This document shows positions 16,377 to 24,141 of a stretch of 64,000 nucleotides of DNA, piece by piece. A program made the translations under genes and the position numbers. Source of the DNA: UBA927 sp964361785 (GTDB lineage: Bacteria > Patescibacteriota > Microgenomatia > UBA10105 > UBA927); the NCBI GenBank assembly GCA_964361785.1, contig CAYIBX010000003.1:1-64000 (forward strand), in the 5' to 3' direction. Position 1 is the stretch's first letter; every line of letters starts with the position of its first letter. The notes beneath the pieces were generated by a model. That model was not told the origin of the DNA. It worked only from the letters and a program-made list of their open reading frames with translations, and did not search any database.

Positions 16377-16423
16377 TTGACAAACTCATATTCTCGTTAT
16401 AATATTGTTATAACAAAAAGGAG
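16377..16423 (+). promoter_or_regulatory. Promoter, operator palindrome and ribosome-binding site of the AbrB-Doc module
   Basis: TTGACA (16377-16382) is followed by TATAAT (16398-16403, 15-nt spacer) or TAATAT (17-nt spacer). The -10 region is embedded in a perfect inverted repeat, GTTATAA and TTATAAC (16396-16402 and 16408-16414), a likely operator for the AbrB-type antitoxin. AAGGAG (16418-16423) lies 5 nt before the ATG. Confidence 0.7.
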
Positions 16424-16428
16424 TAAAT

Positions 16429-16668
16429 ATGTTACAAACAATTATTAAAGTTGGAAATTCCGCAGCAGTGTTAATACCAAAATCCGTTTTATTAACAGAA
16501 GGCCTTAAAATTGGTTCCACAGTTAACTTCACCGTTGAATCACCAAAAAAAACGGCAAAAACAATCGTTGATAAAGAAGTCTATGCAGTAGCAACCGACC
16601 TTCTCAACCGGTATCTTCCTGCATTCAAGAAGCTCGCTAAACCACATGATCAAATATCTCTCAACTGA
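16429..16668 (+). CDS. AbrB/SpoVT-domain antitoxin
   Basis: A 79-aa protein with an N-terminal swapped-hairpin AbrB domain: IIKVGNSAAVLIPKSVL and KIGSTVNFTVE. This is the MazE-like DNA-binding fold. The C-terminal part (YAVATDLLNRYLPAFKKLA) would contact the toxin. It has a strong Shine-Dalgarno and a palindromic operator overlapping the promoter, consistent with autoregulation. Its stop overlaps the Doc start by 23 nt. Confidence 0.85.
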   Translation: MLQTIIKVGNSAAVLIPKSVLLTEGLKIGSTVNFTVESPKKTAKTIVDKEVYAVATDLLNRYLPAFKKLAKPHDQISLN

Positions 16669-17032
16669 AGATGTTCTTCTTCTTCACCATCTCTTGATAG
16701 AAAAAAGTGGTGGATCACACGGCCTTCGTGATGCAGGACTTCTGGATGCTGCGATTCACCGACCACAAGCTACCTTTGCTAGTCAAGATTTATACCCTAC
16801 GCTTTTTGATAAAGTTGGTGCACTATGTCATTCGCTTATCAAAAATCATGCGTTTGTCGATGGAAACAAGCGCACATCACTCCTTTCTGCGATGACGATG
16901 CTCGAACTCAATGGTTATATATTTAAAAGCGAGCAAAAAGAACTTGTTTTATTTGGACTCAAAATTGACAACGATCGTTTATCGGCCGAAACTATCGCTA
17001 TATGGTTCAAAAACCATTGCACAAAAATATAA
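16646..17032 (+). CDS. doc: Doc-type Fic-domain toxin
   Basis: A 128-aa Doc toxin, a small Fic-fold enzyme that phosphorylates EF-Tu in the P1 prototype. The active-site motif HAFVDGNKRTS is complete, and the N-terminal LSTEDVLLLHHLLIEKSGG and GLRDAGLLDAAIHRPQ segments match the family. It overlaps the AbrB-like antitoxin by 23 nt and has no independent promoter. The classic partner is Phd; an AbrB-type partner is a known but less usual pairing. Confidence 0.92.
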   Translation: MIKYLSTEDVLLLHHLLIEKSGGSHGLRDAGLLDAAIHRPQATFASQDLYPTLFDKVGALCHSLIKNHAFVDGNKRTSLLSAMTMLELNGYIFKSEQKELVLFGLKIDNDRLSAETIAIWFKNHCTKI

Positions 17033-17056
17033 TCACAATTTCGTTATACTATACAC

Positions 17057-17344
17057 ATGAGCCTCAACAAACTTTTCATCTACTCTCGTAAGCTTCACCG
17101 CTGGAGTCTTCTCTTTGTCGTGGTATTGGGGCTTATCCAAATGACTACTGGGTTGCCCATGAGATACCCAATATTCTTTTCGTTCTTAGATCGGGGAAGT
17201 GTTCGCCTCCTCCATTTTCAAACTGCTACCTATTTTTCCATTGCCTTTGGCATCCAAATGCTTACTGGCATCATCATGTACCTTACTCCATGGATGCTAA
17301 AGACATTTCATAAACCTCAAAATCCAACAAGCCTTCCAAATTAA
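17057..17344 (+). CDS. Small two-helix membrane protein, leaderless
   Basis: A 95-aa protein with two membrane segments (about residues 17-35 and 56-78) and histidines near the start of each (KLHRW, LLHFQ), an arrangement that could bind heme as in small cytochrome b-like proteins, though no family is certain. TATACT (17045-17050) ends 6 nt before the ATG and there is no Shine-Dalgarno, so the mRNA is probably leaderless. It stands alone between doc and the initiator tRNA. Confidence 0.6.
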   Translation: MSLNKLFIYSRKLHRWSLLFVVVLGLIQMTTGLPMRYPIFFSFLDRGSVRLLHFQTATYFSIAFGIQMLTGIIMYLTPWMLKTFHKPQNPTSLPN

Positions 17345-17369
17345 CTTTGCTTAGCTTCATCAAAACTGA

Positions 17370-17375
17370 TATACT
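17370..17375 (+). promoter_or_regulatory. Extended -10 promoter of the initiator tRNA
   Basis: TGA followed by TATACT (17370-17375) lies 20 nt before the 5' end of tRNA-fMet, inside the stretch after the small membrane-protein gene. No convincing -35 element. Confidence 0.5.
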
Positions 17376-17395
17376 ACACAAGTACTTTTACGTAT

Positions 17396-17677
17396 CGCGG
17401 GGTAGTGTAAAGTTGCACAGGAGGCTCAAATTGGGCCCACCAAGAAGCAATTCTTTGTGAGAATTTGGCTATATCGGTGGAATCCCGCTTCGCGGGACAA
17501 TACCGAGGGAAGGCCGCCAATCATTATTGTGTTTTTAATGAAGGCGTGCCCCCGTAGAGACTACACGCCGAACTCCTACCAATGTGGCAGGATGATGATA
17601 TAGTCCGACACTCTCAAGTAATTGGAGATAACAGATTGCATAATCTCCTAGGCTAGGTGCGATTCCTAGCCCCGCAA
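17396..17677 (+). tRNA. Initiator tRNA-fMet (CAT) interrupted by a group I intron
   Basis: Exons 17396-17426 and 17639-17677. Joined, they give acceptor CGCGGGG/CCCCGCA with a C1-A72 mismatch, the hallmark of bacterial initiator tRNA, anticodon stem GGAGG/TCTCC with loop CTCATAA (anticodon CAT), and T arm CTAGG/CCTAG. Discriminator A; CCA is not encoded. Oddities: a short D arm (GTG...CAC with loop TAAAGTTG) that lacks the GG pair, and a T loop TGCGATT with G where U55 is normal. Mature length is about 70 nt. This appears to be the only initiator tRNA in the window. The intron breaks the anticodon loop between U33 and C34. Confidence 0.88.
17427..17638 (+). ncRNA. Group I self-splicing intron in tRNA-fMet
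   Basis: A 212-nt intron without an ORF. The 5' exon ends in T and the intron ends in G, as in all group I introns. P1 is visible: exon GGCT pairs with intron GGCC, leaving a T-G wobble at the splice site across a 7-nt loop. P7 is GACTA (17559-17563) with TAGTC (17601-17605), embedded in the conserved GAGACTACACG and GATATAGTCC sequences. P8 is CCTACC/GGCAGG between them. A P2-like hairpin (AATTCT/AGAATT) and a long P5-type hairpin (TCCCGC/GCGGGA inside CGGT/ACCG) precede the core. No homing endonuclease is present. Confidence 0.88.
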
Positions 17678-17684
17678 CAAAATT

Positions 17685-17714
17685 AAAAAAGATCCTCACA
17701 TGAGGATCTTTTTT
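17685..17714 (+). terminator. Rho-independent terminator after tRNA-fMet
   Basis: GATCCTCA and TGAGGATC form an 8-bp stem with a 2-nt loop, flanked by six A upstream and six T downstream, so it can act in both directions. It lies 8 nt after the tRNA 3' end. Confidence 0.9.
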
Positions 17715-17748
17715 GGTATCGAAACAAATAATGCTACACTAATTTTGT

Positions 17749-18321
17749 ATGGCAGCTCCTCGATCGAAAATTAAGTCTTCCAAATATGCTATTTGGCTTC
17801 TTTCATTTCTTGTAGTAAACATCCTCGCTTTAGACGTAGTTATTCTGGGAAAACTCCTCCAGAATGGTACAGTGCTTGGGACGACCACAAATGATACATG
17901 TCCCATCGCCTGTATCAATCGGATAAATCAAGCGACGGGAAAAACAGTGACCAATAGCGCCAAAGAGTATTATGTACCACTGGGTACTGGCACAAACGTA
18001 ACTGATGACTGGACTGATGTTTCAGGGGCTAGCGCGTACATTGATACGAGTGCGTACAACAAAATTAAAGAAGTACGATTTGAAGCAACAGTCGTTACAC
18101 CTGCAGGGAGTCAACGCATATGGGTGCGTCTGTATAATGCCACAGACAAGCATCCCGTATGGTATTCAGACGTCACCACCGACGCATCCGGTCCACAACT
18201 GCTTACCTCACCGAATATTACTCTTGACAAAGGAAACAAGCTCTACCAAGTACAAATGAAGTCACAACTTAAAGTCCTCACCAACCTCAATCAATCTCGC
18301 ATTCACATAACCACACAGTAA
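17749..18321 (+). CDS. Exported, membrane-anchored protein of unknown function
   Basis: A 190-aa protein with a basic N-terminus (PRSKIKSSKY) and one hydrophobic segment (about residues 14-34), then an extracytoplasmic beta-rich domain (for example EVRFEATVVTPAGSQRIWVR and KLYQVQMKSQLKV). The domain resembles a jelly-roll or carbohydrate-binding type by texture only. TACACT with an upstream TG (17735-17740) is 8 nt before the ATG, so the mRNA is nearly leaderless. I cannot assign a function. Confidence 0.65.
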   Translation: MAAPRSKIKSSKYAIWLLSFLVVNILALDVVILGKLLQNGTVLGTTTNDTCPIACINRINQATGKTVTNSAKEYYVPLGTGTNVTDDWTDVSGASAYIDTSAYNKIKEVRFEATVVTPAGSQRIWVRLYNATDKHPVWYSDVTTDASGPQLLTSPNITLDKGNKLYQVQMKSQLKVLTNLNQSRIHITTQ

Positions 18322-18380
18322 ACGCCATTGCCATTAAGGCCCATTTTTCGTAAAATGAAGCCAAAGCCAGTGTAGCCCTG

Positions 18381-18458
18381 CCCGCAGTCGCTAAAGCGAC
18401 AGCTTTTGCAGGCGGGTCAGTGGTAGTCGCCTCGTCGGCGACCCGCCGAAGAGGCGGG
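18381..18458. repeat. Cluster of three GC-rich hairpins
   Basis: Three inverted repeats follow one another: CCCGC/GCGGG enclosing TCGC/GCGA (18381-18416), GTCGCC/GGCGAC (18426-18442) and CCCGCC/GGCGGG (18442-18458). They occupy the gap between the exported protein and tRNA-Met and are far richer in GC than the surroundings. They look like a dispersed palindromic repeat family; no gene is present. Confidence 0.7.
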
Positions 18459-18467
18459 AGCAAATTT

Positions 18468-18539
18468 GTCAGGGTAGCTCAGTGGTAGAGCACCAGTATC
18501 ATAAACTGGTCGTCGAGAGTTCGATCCTCTCTCCTGACA
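18468..18539 (+). tRNA. tRNA with anticodon CAT (elongator Met or Ile2)
   Basis: A complete 72-nt cloverleaf: acceptor GTCAGGG/TCCTGAC, D arm GCTC/GAGC with loop AGTGGTA, anticodon stem CCAGT/ACTGG with loop ATCATAA, T arm GAGAG/CTCTC with loop TTCGATC, discriminator A. CAT could be elongator tRNA-Met or a tRNA-Ile whose C34 becomes lysidine; the sequence does not decide. CCA is not encoded. Normal D and T loops, unlike the initiator tRNA nearby. Confidence 0.93.
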
Positions 18540-18543
18540 CACA

Positions 18544-18882
18544 CTAAAAAAACAACCCCCACCACTGTTGCCAATGTGTGCGCTCTTCACGTTCTTCTTT
18601 TTTACTTCCTCCCTTTGCTTCATCTGGAAGTAAGACTATTGATTCACCGTCCTTCACCATCCCTAGTTTATCTCTAGCTATTTTTTCCACGTATGCATTG
18701 CTCTGTATCGACTCAAGCTGTTTTTGTAGGGTCTCATTTTCCTTTTTCACTTTTTCAACCGCTTCCTTTCGTTCAGTCACGGTGTATTTACGCGCACGAA
18801 GATCGATGATTGTGGCCACCGCCCGCACGCTCAATATAATACTAAGAAGTATGACTATGCCTCCAATCCAAGGATTTTTCAT
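18544..18882 (-). CDS. Septum formation initiator FtsB/DivIC-like
   Basis: A 112-aa bitopic membrane protein: one N-terminal membrane helix (about residues 7-24), then a coiled coil (ERKEAVEKVKKENETLQKQLESI) and the conserved segment YVEKIARDKLGMVKDGESIVLLP characteristic of FtsB/DivIC. Such proteins join FtsL and FtsQ at the division site. It ends close to tRNA-Met on the opposite strand. The last residues (THWQQWWGLFF) form an unusual aromatic tail. Confidence 0.85.
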   Translation of the reverse strand: MKNPWIGGIVILLSIILSVRAVATIIDLRARKYTVTERKEAVEKVKKENETLQKQLESIQSNAYVEKIARDKLGMVKDGESIVLLPDEAKGGSKKEEREERTHWQQWWGLFF

Positions 18883-18979
18883 CGTACACCCCTCTCTTGC
18901 ACAAGAGTCTCAATAATGATATTATAGGCTTCTGGTTCGAGCCCTAAGCTCTTGTCGCTTGCTTGTAACCTCAAATAGT

Positions 18980-19852
18980 ATGACTAATGATTTCAAAGGA
19001 GCACATACACAATTTATCGAACATCTTCAGAGTCGCAGACGCGCTCATGCTACTATCGTAGCATATAGTAAAGACATCGAGCAGTTGGTGAGCTTTCTTT
19101 CTGACACTGGCAAAAAAGATGTAGCCGCAATATCACGTGAAGAACTCGAGGCGTTTTTAAAAAAACTAGCAGCCGATAATTATACCCCAAAGTCCATCTC
19201 ACGAAAAATTAACTCCATGAAGACCTTCTACCGATTCTTAAAAACGACAGGGGTCGTCGCTGTCGATCCCGCAGGAGACATAGAACATCCCAAATACGAA
19301 GTGAAGCCTCCACGAATTCTTTCTAAGCTTGAGTATCGCGCACTTCGTGATTCTTGTCGCGGAGATGTGCGCACCTATGCAATTGTTGAGTTATTTTTGC
19401 AAACGGGTATCCGCATCGGAGAGCTAGCAAACCTCATGTTACAAGACGTAAAAGATGTTGACCTTCATATTGCCCCAGAAGAGGGCCATGAAGAGCGCAC
19501 GGTGCCACTAAACAAAGCAGCCAAAGAAGCGGTCAACAGTTGGCTTCTTGCCAGAGGCAATCCGCCAGCTGGCGCGAGTAAATCAACCGCTCTTTTTATC
19601 ACCAAAACAGGTCGTCCACTTCTTATCCGAAATATTCGCACGGCCATTGACCGATTCTTTAAAATTGCAGGCATTGAAGATGCCAAAGTAAATGACCTTC
19701 GCCATACGTTTATTGCTCACCACCTTATGTCAGGAACACCAATCACTACCATTAGTAAGTTGGTCGGACACAAACGTCTCTCAACCACAGAAAAGTACCT
19801 TGAATTTATTAAAGACAAGCACATCGAACACGTAAAATTAGAAGAACTTTAA
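18980..19852 (+). CDS. Tyrosine recombinase, XerC/XerD type
   Basis: A 290-aa site-specific recombinase with an N-terminal core-binding SAM-like domain and a C-terminal catalytic domain. GIRIGELANLMLQDV contains the first catalytic Arg, DLRHTF the second Arg, LVGHKRLSTTEKY the His and the nucleophilic Tyr. The usual His of the H-x-x-R motif is Asn (VNDLRH). It probably resolves chromosome dimers. The ATG at 18980 is preferred; the frame could start at a TTG 7 codons upstream, but TAACCT 8 nt before the ATG suggests a leaderless mRNA. Confidence 0.85.
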   Translation: MTNDFKGAHTQFIEHLQSRRRAHATIVAYSKDIEQLVSFLSDTGKKDVAAISREELEAFLKKLAADNYTPKSISRKINSMKTFYRFLKTTGVVAVDPAGDIEHPKYEVKPPRILSKLEYRALRDSCRGDVRTYAIVELFLQTGIRIGELANLMLQDVKDVDLHIAPEEGHEERTVPLNKAAKEAVNSWLLARGNPPAGASKSTALFITKTGRPLLIRNIRTAIDRFFKIAGIEDAKVNDLRHTFIAHHLMSGTPITTISKLVGHKRLSTTEKYLEFIKDKHIEHVKLEEL

Positions 19853-19956
19853 GTATGTCTTTGTTTAATGATGGTGAACCCATTGCTCACGAAGTGACGG
19901 AAAAAAACGGAATTCAATAATTTGCTCAATTTACAATCTTCTCTTACAATAGCTTC

Positions 19957-22212
19957 ATGGACAAAAATTATCAGCCCAAAGACGTAGAAGAACCCATATA
20001 CAACATGTGGGAATCGGGGGGATACTTCAAGCCCACGGGTGATCCGAAGGCCAAACCATTTAGCATCCTTCTCCCTCCCCCAAACGCAAATGCAGATTTA
20101 CACGTAGGACACGCGATGTATGTGATTGAAGACATCATGATTCGCTATCACCGCATGCTAGGTGATGCGTCGTTGTGGTTAGCTGGAGCTGATCATGCAG
20201 GATTTGAGACGCAATTTGTGTATGAAAAGCATTTAGCTAAAAAAGGTATGAGTCGTTTTGATTTTGATCGCGAAACGCTTTATAAAGATATATGGAGTTT
20301 TGTCCATGAAAATCGCGGCAAGATGGAAAACCAATTACGAAGACTTGGCTTTTCTCTTGATTGGTCAAGAAACATTTTTACCCTAGACCCAAAGATTGTA
20401 AAGACAGTCTACAACTCCTTTAAGCGTCTCTTTGATGAAGGGCTAGTATACAGAACCAACAGACTCGTCAATTACTGCACCAAAGACGGCACGGGATTTT
20501 CAGACTTAGAAGTATTGTACGTCGAACGAAACGATCCGATGTATTATTTAACATACGGTCCGTTTACAATAGCTACTGCGCGACCGGAAACGAAATTTCG
20601 AGACACGGCATTGGCCGTAAACCCCAAAGATAAACGCTATAAAAAATATATTGGTCAAACTCTAGAAATCATGGGGTTATTGGGCCCGATAAAAATGACG
20701 GTCATCCCCGATCCGGATGTAAATCCTACATTTGGCACGGGCATTATGAAAGTCACTCCAGCTCACGATCCACATGACTTTGCGTTAGGACAAAAATTTA
20801 ATCTTCCGATAACACCAATTATTGATTTTCGCGGAAAGATGGATTTTTCGTGGTTTTTATCGCAAAAAAATATTGATTCGAAATATAAATCACGAGCCGA
20901 AACGTATCATGGAAAAAAAGTTGCCATTGCACGACAACTTATGATTGAGGATTTAAAGACTGATGGGCTCATGGTAAAAATTGATGAACAATACACACAC
21001 CGCGTCGGTACGTGCTGGAAGTGTGGAACAGTCATTGAACCATTGCCGCTTGAGCAGTGGTATATAAAAGTAAAACCATTAGCTGAGAAGGCTATAAAAA
21101 CAATTAAAGAAAAAAAGGTGGCATTCGTTCCTAAACGATTTGAAAAAACTGCCGTCCTGTGGCTTACTAATTTTCATGACTGGAATATTAGTCGTCAAAA
21201 TGTCTGGGGGATACGAATACCAGCGTGGCGGTGCCTTGATTGTGCAACAACAAATTTAACCAATCAAACCAATCCGACCCGCTTCGCCGTAACTCCAGCG
21301 AGGCGAGCCAATAAGTCCAATCATACTGAGTGGACTGTAACAAAAGGAGAGACTCCAAAAACTTGTACAACGTGTGGGGGGGCGAAATTAGAACAAGACA
21401 CAGACACATTTGATACGTGGTTTTCGTCTGGACAGTGGCCATTTGCGACACTTAAAGCTACGAATAATCCAGAAGACTATAAAAGGTTCTATCCCACATC
21501 TGTCATGGAGACAGGCTATGATATTTTGCCTTGGTGGGTATGCCGCATGCTTATGCTTGGCACATATTTAACTGATGATGTACCGTTTAAAACGGTATAT
21601 CTTCACGGGTTAGTTCGCGACGCCAAAGGTCAAAAAATGAGCAAGTCCAAAGGAAATGTTATCAACCCTCTGCAAATGGTAGACCTCTACGGAGCAGATG
21701 CATTGCGAATGGCATTAGTATTTGGCACAGGAGCTGGTAATGATCAAGCACTTTCTGAAGATAAAATCAGAAGCATGAGAAACTTTGCCAACAAATTATG
21801 GAACATTGCAAGATTTATGATAATGAATATTAATGCGGTAAACGTTCCAATCCCTTTTTATGATGAAGCCGTGCATAAAAATCTTGACGACAAAAATGAT
21901 AAACGCATCATTACAGAACTCAATATGCTCACCGCGAAAGTGGCCAAACAAATGGAGACCTATCGTTTCTCTGATGCTTCCAAATCAATCTACGAATTTG
22001 CATGGCACAGATTGGCGGATATTCATCTAGAAAAAAATAAAGAGAGATTTAAAAATGGAGACGTGCAAGCACTCGCAGTCTTACGGCACGTATTTTCAAC
22101 TATCTTAAAACTCCTTCATCCATTTATGCCGTTTGTCACAGAACATCTTTGGAATGAATTGCCAAAGAAAACAAATGTGCCGCTGATTATTTCTCCGTGG
22201 CCGAAGATGTAG
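19957..22212 (+). CDS. valS: Valyl-tRNA synthetase
   Basis: A 751-aa class I synthetase that charges tRNA-Val and edits Thr-tRNA-Val. HIGH appears as DLHVGHAM, the CP1 editing domain includes ATARPETKFRDTALAV, tryptophan signature segments include NVWGIRIPAW, and the KMSKS loop is KMSKSKGNV. It lacks the C-terminal coiled coil of longer enzymes (E. coli 951 aa). The zinc-ribbon region has CLDC and CTTC about 40 residues apart, with an inserted low-complexity stretch encoded by a palindromic repeat (21283-21307). TACAAT ends 6 nt before the ATG, indicating a leaderless mRNA. Its 3' end overlaps the convergent next gene by 26 nt. Confidence 0.95.
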   Translation: MDKNYQPKDVEEPIYNMWESGGYFKPTGDPKAKPFSILLPPPNANADLHVGHAMYVIEDIMIRYHRMLGDASLWLAGADHAGFETQFVYEKHLAKKGMSRFDFDRETLYKDIWSFVHENRGKMENQLRRLGFSLDWSRNIFTLDPKIVKTVYNSFKRLFDEGLVYRTNRLVNYCTKDGTGFSDLEVLYVERNDPMYYLTYGPFTIATARPETKFRDTALAVNPKDKRYKKYIGQTLEIMGLLGPIKMTVIPDPDVNPTFGTGIMKVTPAHDPHDFALGQKFNLPITPIIDFRGKMDFSWFLSQKNIDSKYKSRAETYHGKKVAIARQLMIEDLKTDGLMVKIDEQYTHRVGTCWKCGTVIEPLPLEQWYIKVKPLAEKAIKTIKEKKVAFVPKRFEKTAVLWLTNFHDWNISRQNVWGIRIPAWRCLDCATTNLTNQTNPTRFAVTPARRANKSNHTEWTVTKGETPKTCTTCGGAKLEQDTDTFDTWFSSGQWPFATLKATNNPEDYKRFYPTSVMETGYDILPWWVCRMLMLGTYLTDDVPFKTVYLHGLVRDAKGQKMSKSKGNVINPLQMVDLYGADALRMALVFGTGAGNDQALSEDKIRSMRNFANKLWNIARFMIMNINAVNVPIPFYDEAVHKNLDDKNDKRIITELNMLTAKVAKQMETYRFSDASKSIYEFAWHRLADIHLEKNKERFKNGDVQALAVLRHVFSTILKLLHPFMPFVTEHLWNELPKKTNVPLIISPWPKM
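21283..21307. repeat. Palindromic repeat inserted in the valS zinc-ribbon region
   Basis: TTCGCC (21283-21288) pairs with GGCGAG (21302-21307), one T-G wobble, within a GC-rich patch. The preceding bases are a low-complexity stretch of CAAT/CAAACC units from about 21255. Together they encode an N- and T-rich insertion (TNLTNQTNPTRF then AVTPARRANKS) between the two CxxC pairs of ValS, with no counterpart in the usual family pattern. Confidence 0.6.
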
Positions 22213-23056
22213 CTGGAATTTTTACTGATTCGATAATTTGATCAAAAATCACATCATCTGCCGCAAAATCAGTAAGTATCCCCACTGGTGAAAAATGATT
22301 AAATTCTACAGACTCTGTATCAGATACTGAAACCAAAACTCCTCGCATTTTTGTGAATTGATATCCGCCACCGGTTCTTCCAATAAAATCTCCGACATAT
22401 TCATAGACATCTTTTCCACCAACGCGCACTTGACGCATGGTAAATTCCTTGCCATTTACGTCAGTAAGAATTGCTCCACGAAAATCAGGTAAGCGTTCAC
22501 CCCTGCCTCTGGCTGCTACGGTAAATCGTGTGCCGCCTGAAAAATTGGTGCCAGACGAGGGACATCCGCTTCCATCACAAGTTGGTAATAAAACCACTTG
22601 CGGTAATTGATATGTCACGGATTTAAGTATCGAACCGAGCGCTGATACAGAAACTGTTTGCCACTGGGATAAAGAACCTGATCCTGTTGCATTCAATGCG
22701 CGTTCATCAGGTGTCGGTGTCGCAAAAAGATTTGGCGATGATACATCTGTACTATTTTCCGAGCTTGTTTCCGGAGAAACAAAAAATCGAAGTTGTGAAC
22801 TTAACCAAATACCAAGTCCAAAAAGCAGTGTAATAAAAATACAAGTGCCAAGCCTTTTTCGACGGGGTTTTTTCACTGGCACATGGGGAACATCAAGCAA
22901 ATGTTGCGCCACTTCTTGAGGAGTTGATTGAGAAACAGCGGCAGTCTTTGTGTCAGGAACTTGTGACGGTGTAAGCTCAGGTGCTTCTTCAAAGGTAAGA
23001 CCTGCTTCTTGCGCTTTTTGTGCTGGTGTTTTTTCTTCGTTTATGGTGTCAACCAT
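22187..23056 (-). CDS. Single-pass membrane protein of unknown function
   Basis: A 289-aa protein: an acidic cytoplasmic N-terminus of about 65 residues, a basic patch (PVKKPRRKRLG), one membrane helix (about 68-88), and an exported domain with two cysteines in LPTCDGSGCPSSGTNF that may form a disulfide. The ATG at 23056 is chosen because TACAAT (23066-23071) lies 9 nt upstream; the longer frame starts upstream of the promoter. It follows efp on the same strand. No family is recognised. Confidence 0.65.
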   Translation of the reverse strand: MVDTINEEKTPAQKAQEAGLTFEEAPELTPSQVPDTKTAAVSQSTPQEVAQHLLDVPHVPVKKPRRKRLGTCIFITLLFGLGIWLSSQLRFFVSPETSSENSTDVSSPNLFATPTPDERALNATGSGSLSQWQTVSVSALGSILKSVTYQLPQVVLLPTCDGSGCPSSGTNFSGGTRFTVAARGRGERLPDFRGAILTDVNGKEFTMRQVRVGGKDVYEYVGDFIGRTGGGYQFTKMRGVLVSVSDTESVEFNHFSPVGILTDFAADDVIFDQIIESVKIPATSSATEK

Positions 23057-23073
23057 GACAATTTTATTGTACA

Positions 23074-23637
23074 CTATCCGCGTTCAAGATACGTTCCAGT
23101 TTCAGGATCTATCCCAATCGTATCGCCTTCTTTGATAAAAAGAGGAACGGTCACAATAGCGCCAGTTTCTGTCGTTACCATCTTCGTGGCTCCTGACGAT
23201 GAATTTCCCTTAACCCCCTCAGAACTCTCTAATACCTTTAGCCAAATCTTTTTGGGAAAACGCACACCTACCGCCTCATCACCCAACACCAACACTTGAT
23301 ACGTATCGTTGGATCGCAAATATTTTACAAAGTCAGAAAGCAATGATTTTTTAATGTTGTATTGTTCAAAAGAAAAATTATCCATGAAAACAAATGCGTC
23401 GCTTTCTTTGTACAAAAACTGCATCTCTCTTGTCACGACATCAAGCTCTGTAGCCGACTCCCCAGACTTAAAGGTAAATTCTATTACCTTTCCACTTGTG
23501 AGCGACTTTAGTTTTGTTCGTACAAAAGCAGAGCCCTTCCCAGGATTTACAAAAGTCATATCGGTCATCAGGTTTGGTTCCCCCCGAAACTCAATAAATA
23601 TGCCTTTTTTGAATTGTGTGGTGGTTATTTTTCCCAT
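23074..23637 (-). CDS. efp: Elongation factor P
   Basis: A 187-aa translation factor with the KOW-like N-domain and two OB folds; it relieves ribosome stalling at polyproline. The modification loop NPGKGSAFVRTKLK holds the lysine that is extended in species with EpmA. VGVRFPKKIWLKV and the final DTIGIDPETGTYLERG match the family closely. The likely modifying enzyme EpmA is encoded just upstream on the same strand (24142-25203), with a GNAT gene between. Confidence 0.97.
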   Translation of the reverse strand: MGKITTTQFKKGIFIEFRGEPNLMTDMTFVNPGKGSAFVRTKLKSLTSGKVIEFTFKSGESATELDVVTREMQFLYKESDAFVFMDNFSFEQYNIKKSLLSDFVKYLRSNDTYQVLVLGDEAVGVRFPKKIWLKVLESSEGVKGNSSSGATKMVTTETGAIVTVPLFIKEGDTIGIDPETGTYLERG

Positions 23638-23677
23638 ACAGAGTGTTATTATCCCATGAGTAATGTCTTTGAGACAA

Positions 23678-24136
23678 CTACACTAAAAGTTTAAATACCT
23701 TGCGAGCATGTGTGCCACCACGCTTTTCATAAAATTTGTGGGCACGGGTAAGCGGCAAACTCGACGTTAATTCGATTGTATGGATATTGTGATCTTTGGC
23801 AAACTGTTTAATAAACTCCAGAAGTTTCGTACCAATTCCTTTCCCCCTCAGTGTTTTTTCAACAATAAAATCGTCAAGATGGGCAAATGGCTTTCCCGTA
23901 ATAAAATCATGCAGGATGAAAAACGTTGCCGCTGCTATAATCCTGTCATTATCTTCCACGATAAATACTTTTCTATCCTCCCGCTTGATTGCCTCCAAAT
24001 AATTCACACGCCCTTTTTCATGAGCTCTCACATTATCAGGATCAAAGCACACAAGCTCATTTACTATCTCACCGAGTTGATTTAAAAGGTGAAGCACTTG
24101 GTCACAATCAGTTTCTGTAGCAAGTCGTATAGTCAT
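23678..24136 (-). CDS. GNAT-family N-acetyltransferase
   Basis: A 152-aa GNAT protein. TIRLATETDCDQVLHLLNQL opens the fold, FAHLDDFIVEKTLRGKGIGTKLLEF contains the acetyl-CoA-binding R/Q-x-x-G-x-G/A motif (RGKGIG), and ARKVFKL closes it. Substrate is unknown. It lies between efp and epmA with a 5-nt gap to epmA, so it may act on EF-P or the ribosome, but no sequence feature proves this. Confidence 0.85.
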   Translation of the reverse strand: MTIRLATETDCDQVLHLLNQLGEIVNELVCFDPDNVRAHEKGRVNYLEAIKREDRKVFIVEDNDRIIAAATFFILHDFITGKPFAHLDDFIVEKTLRGKGIGTKLLEFIKQFAKDHNIHTIELTSSLPLTRAHKFYEKRGGTHARKVFKLLV

Positions 24137-24141
24137 AAAAT

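Noticed and set aside
18381..18458. CRISPR array or tRNA in the GC-rich hairpin cluster
   Set aside because: No regular spacer pattern and no cloverleaf; three unlike hairpins only.
19855..19920. A 21-codon frame starting ATG TCT TTG after the Xer gene
   Set aside because: No Shine-Dalgarno, no family pattern, and it lies between the recombinase stop and the valS promoter; more likely random.
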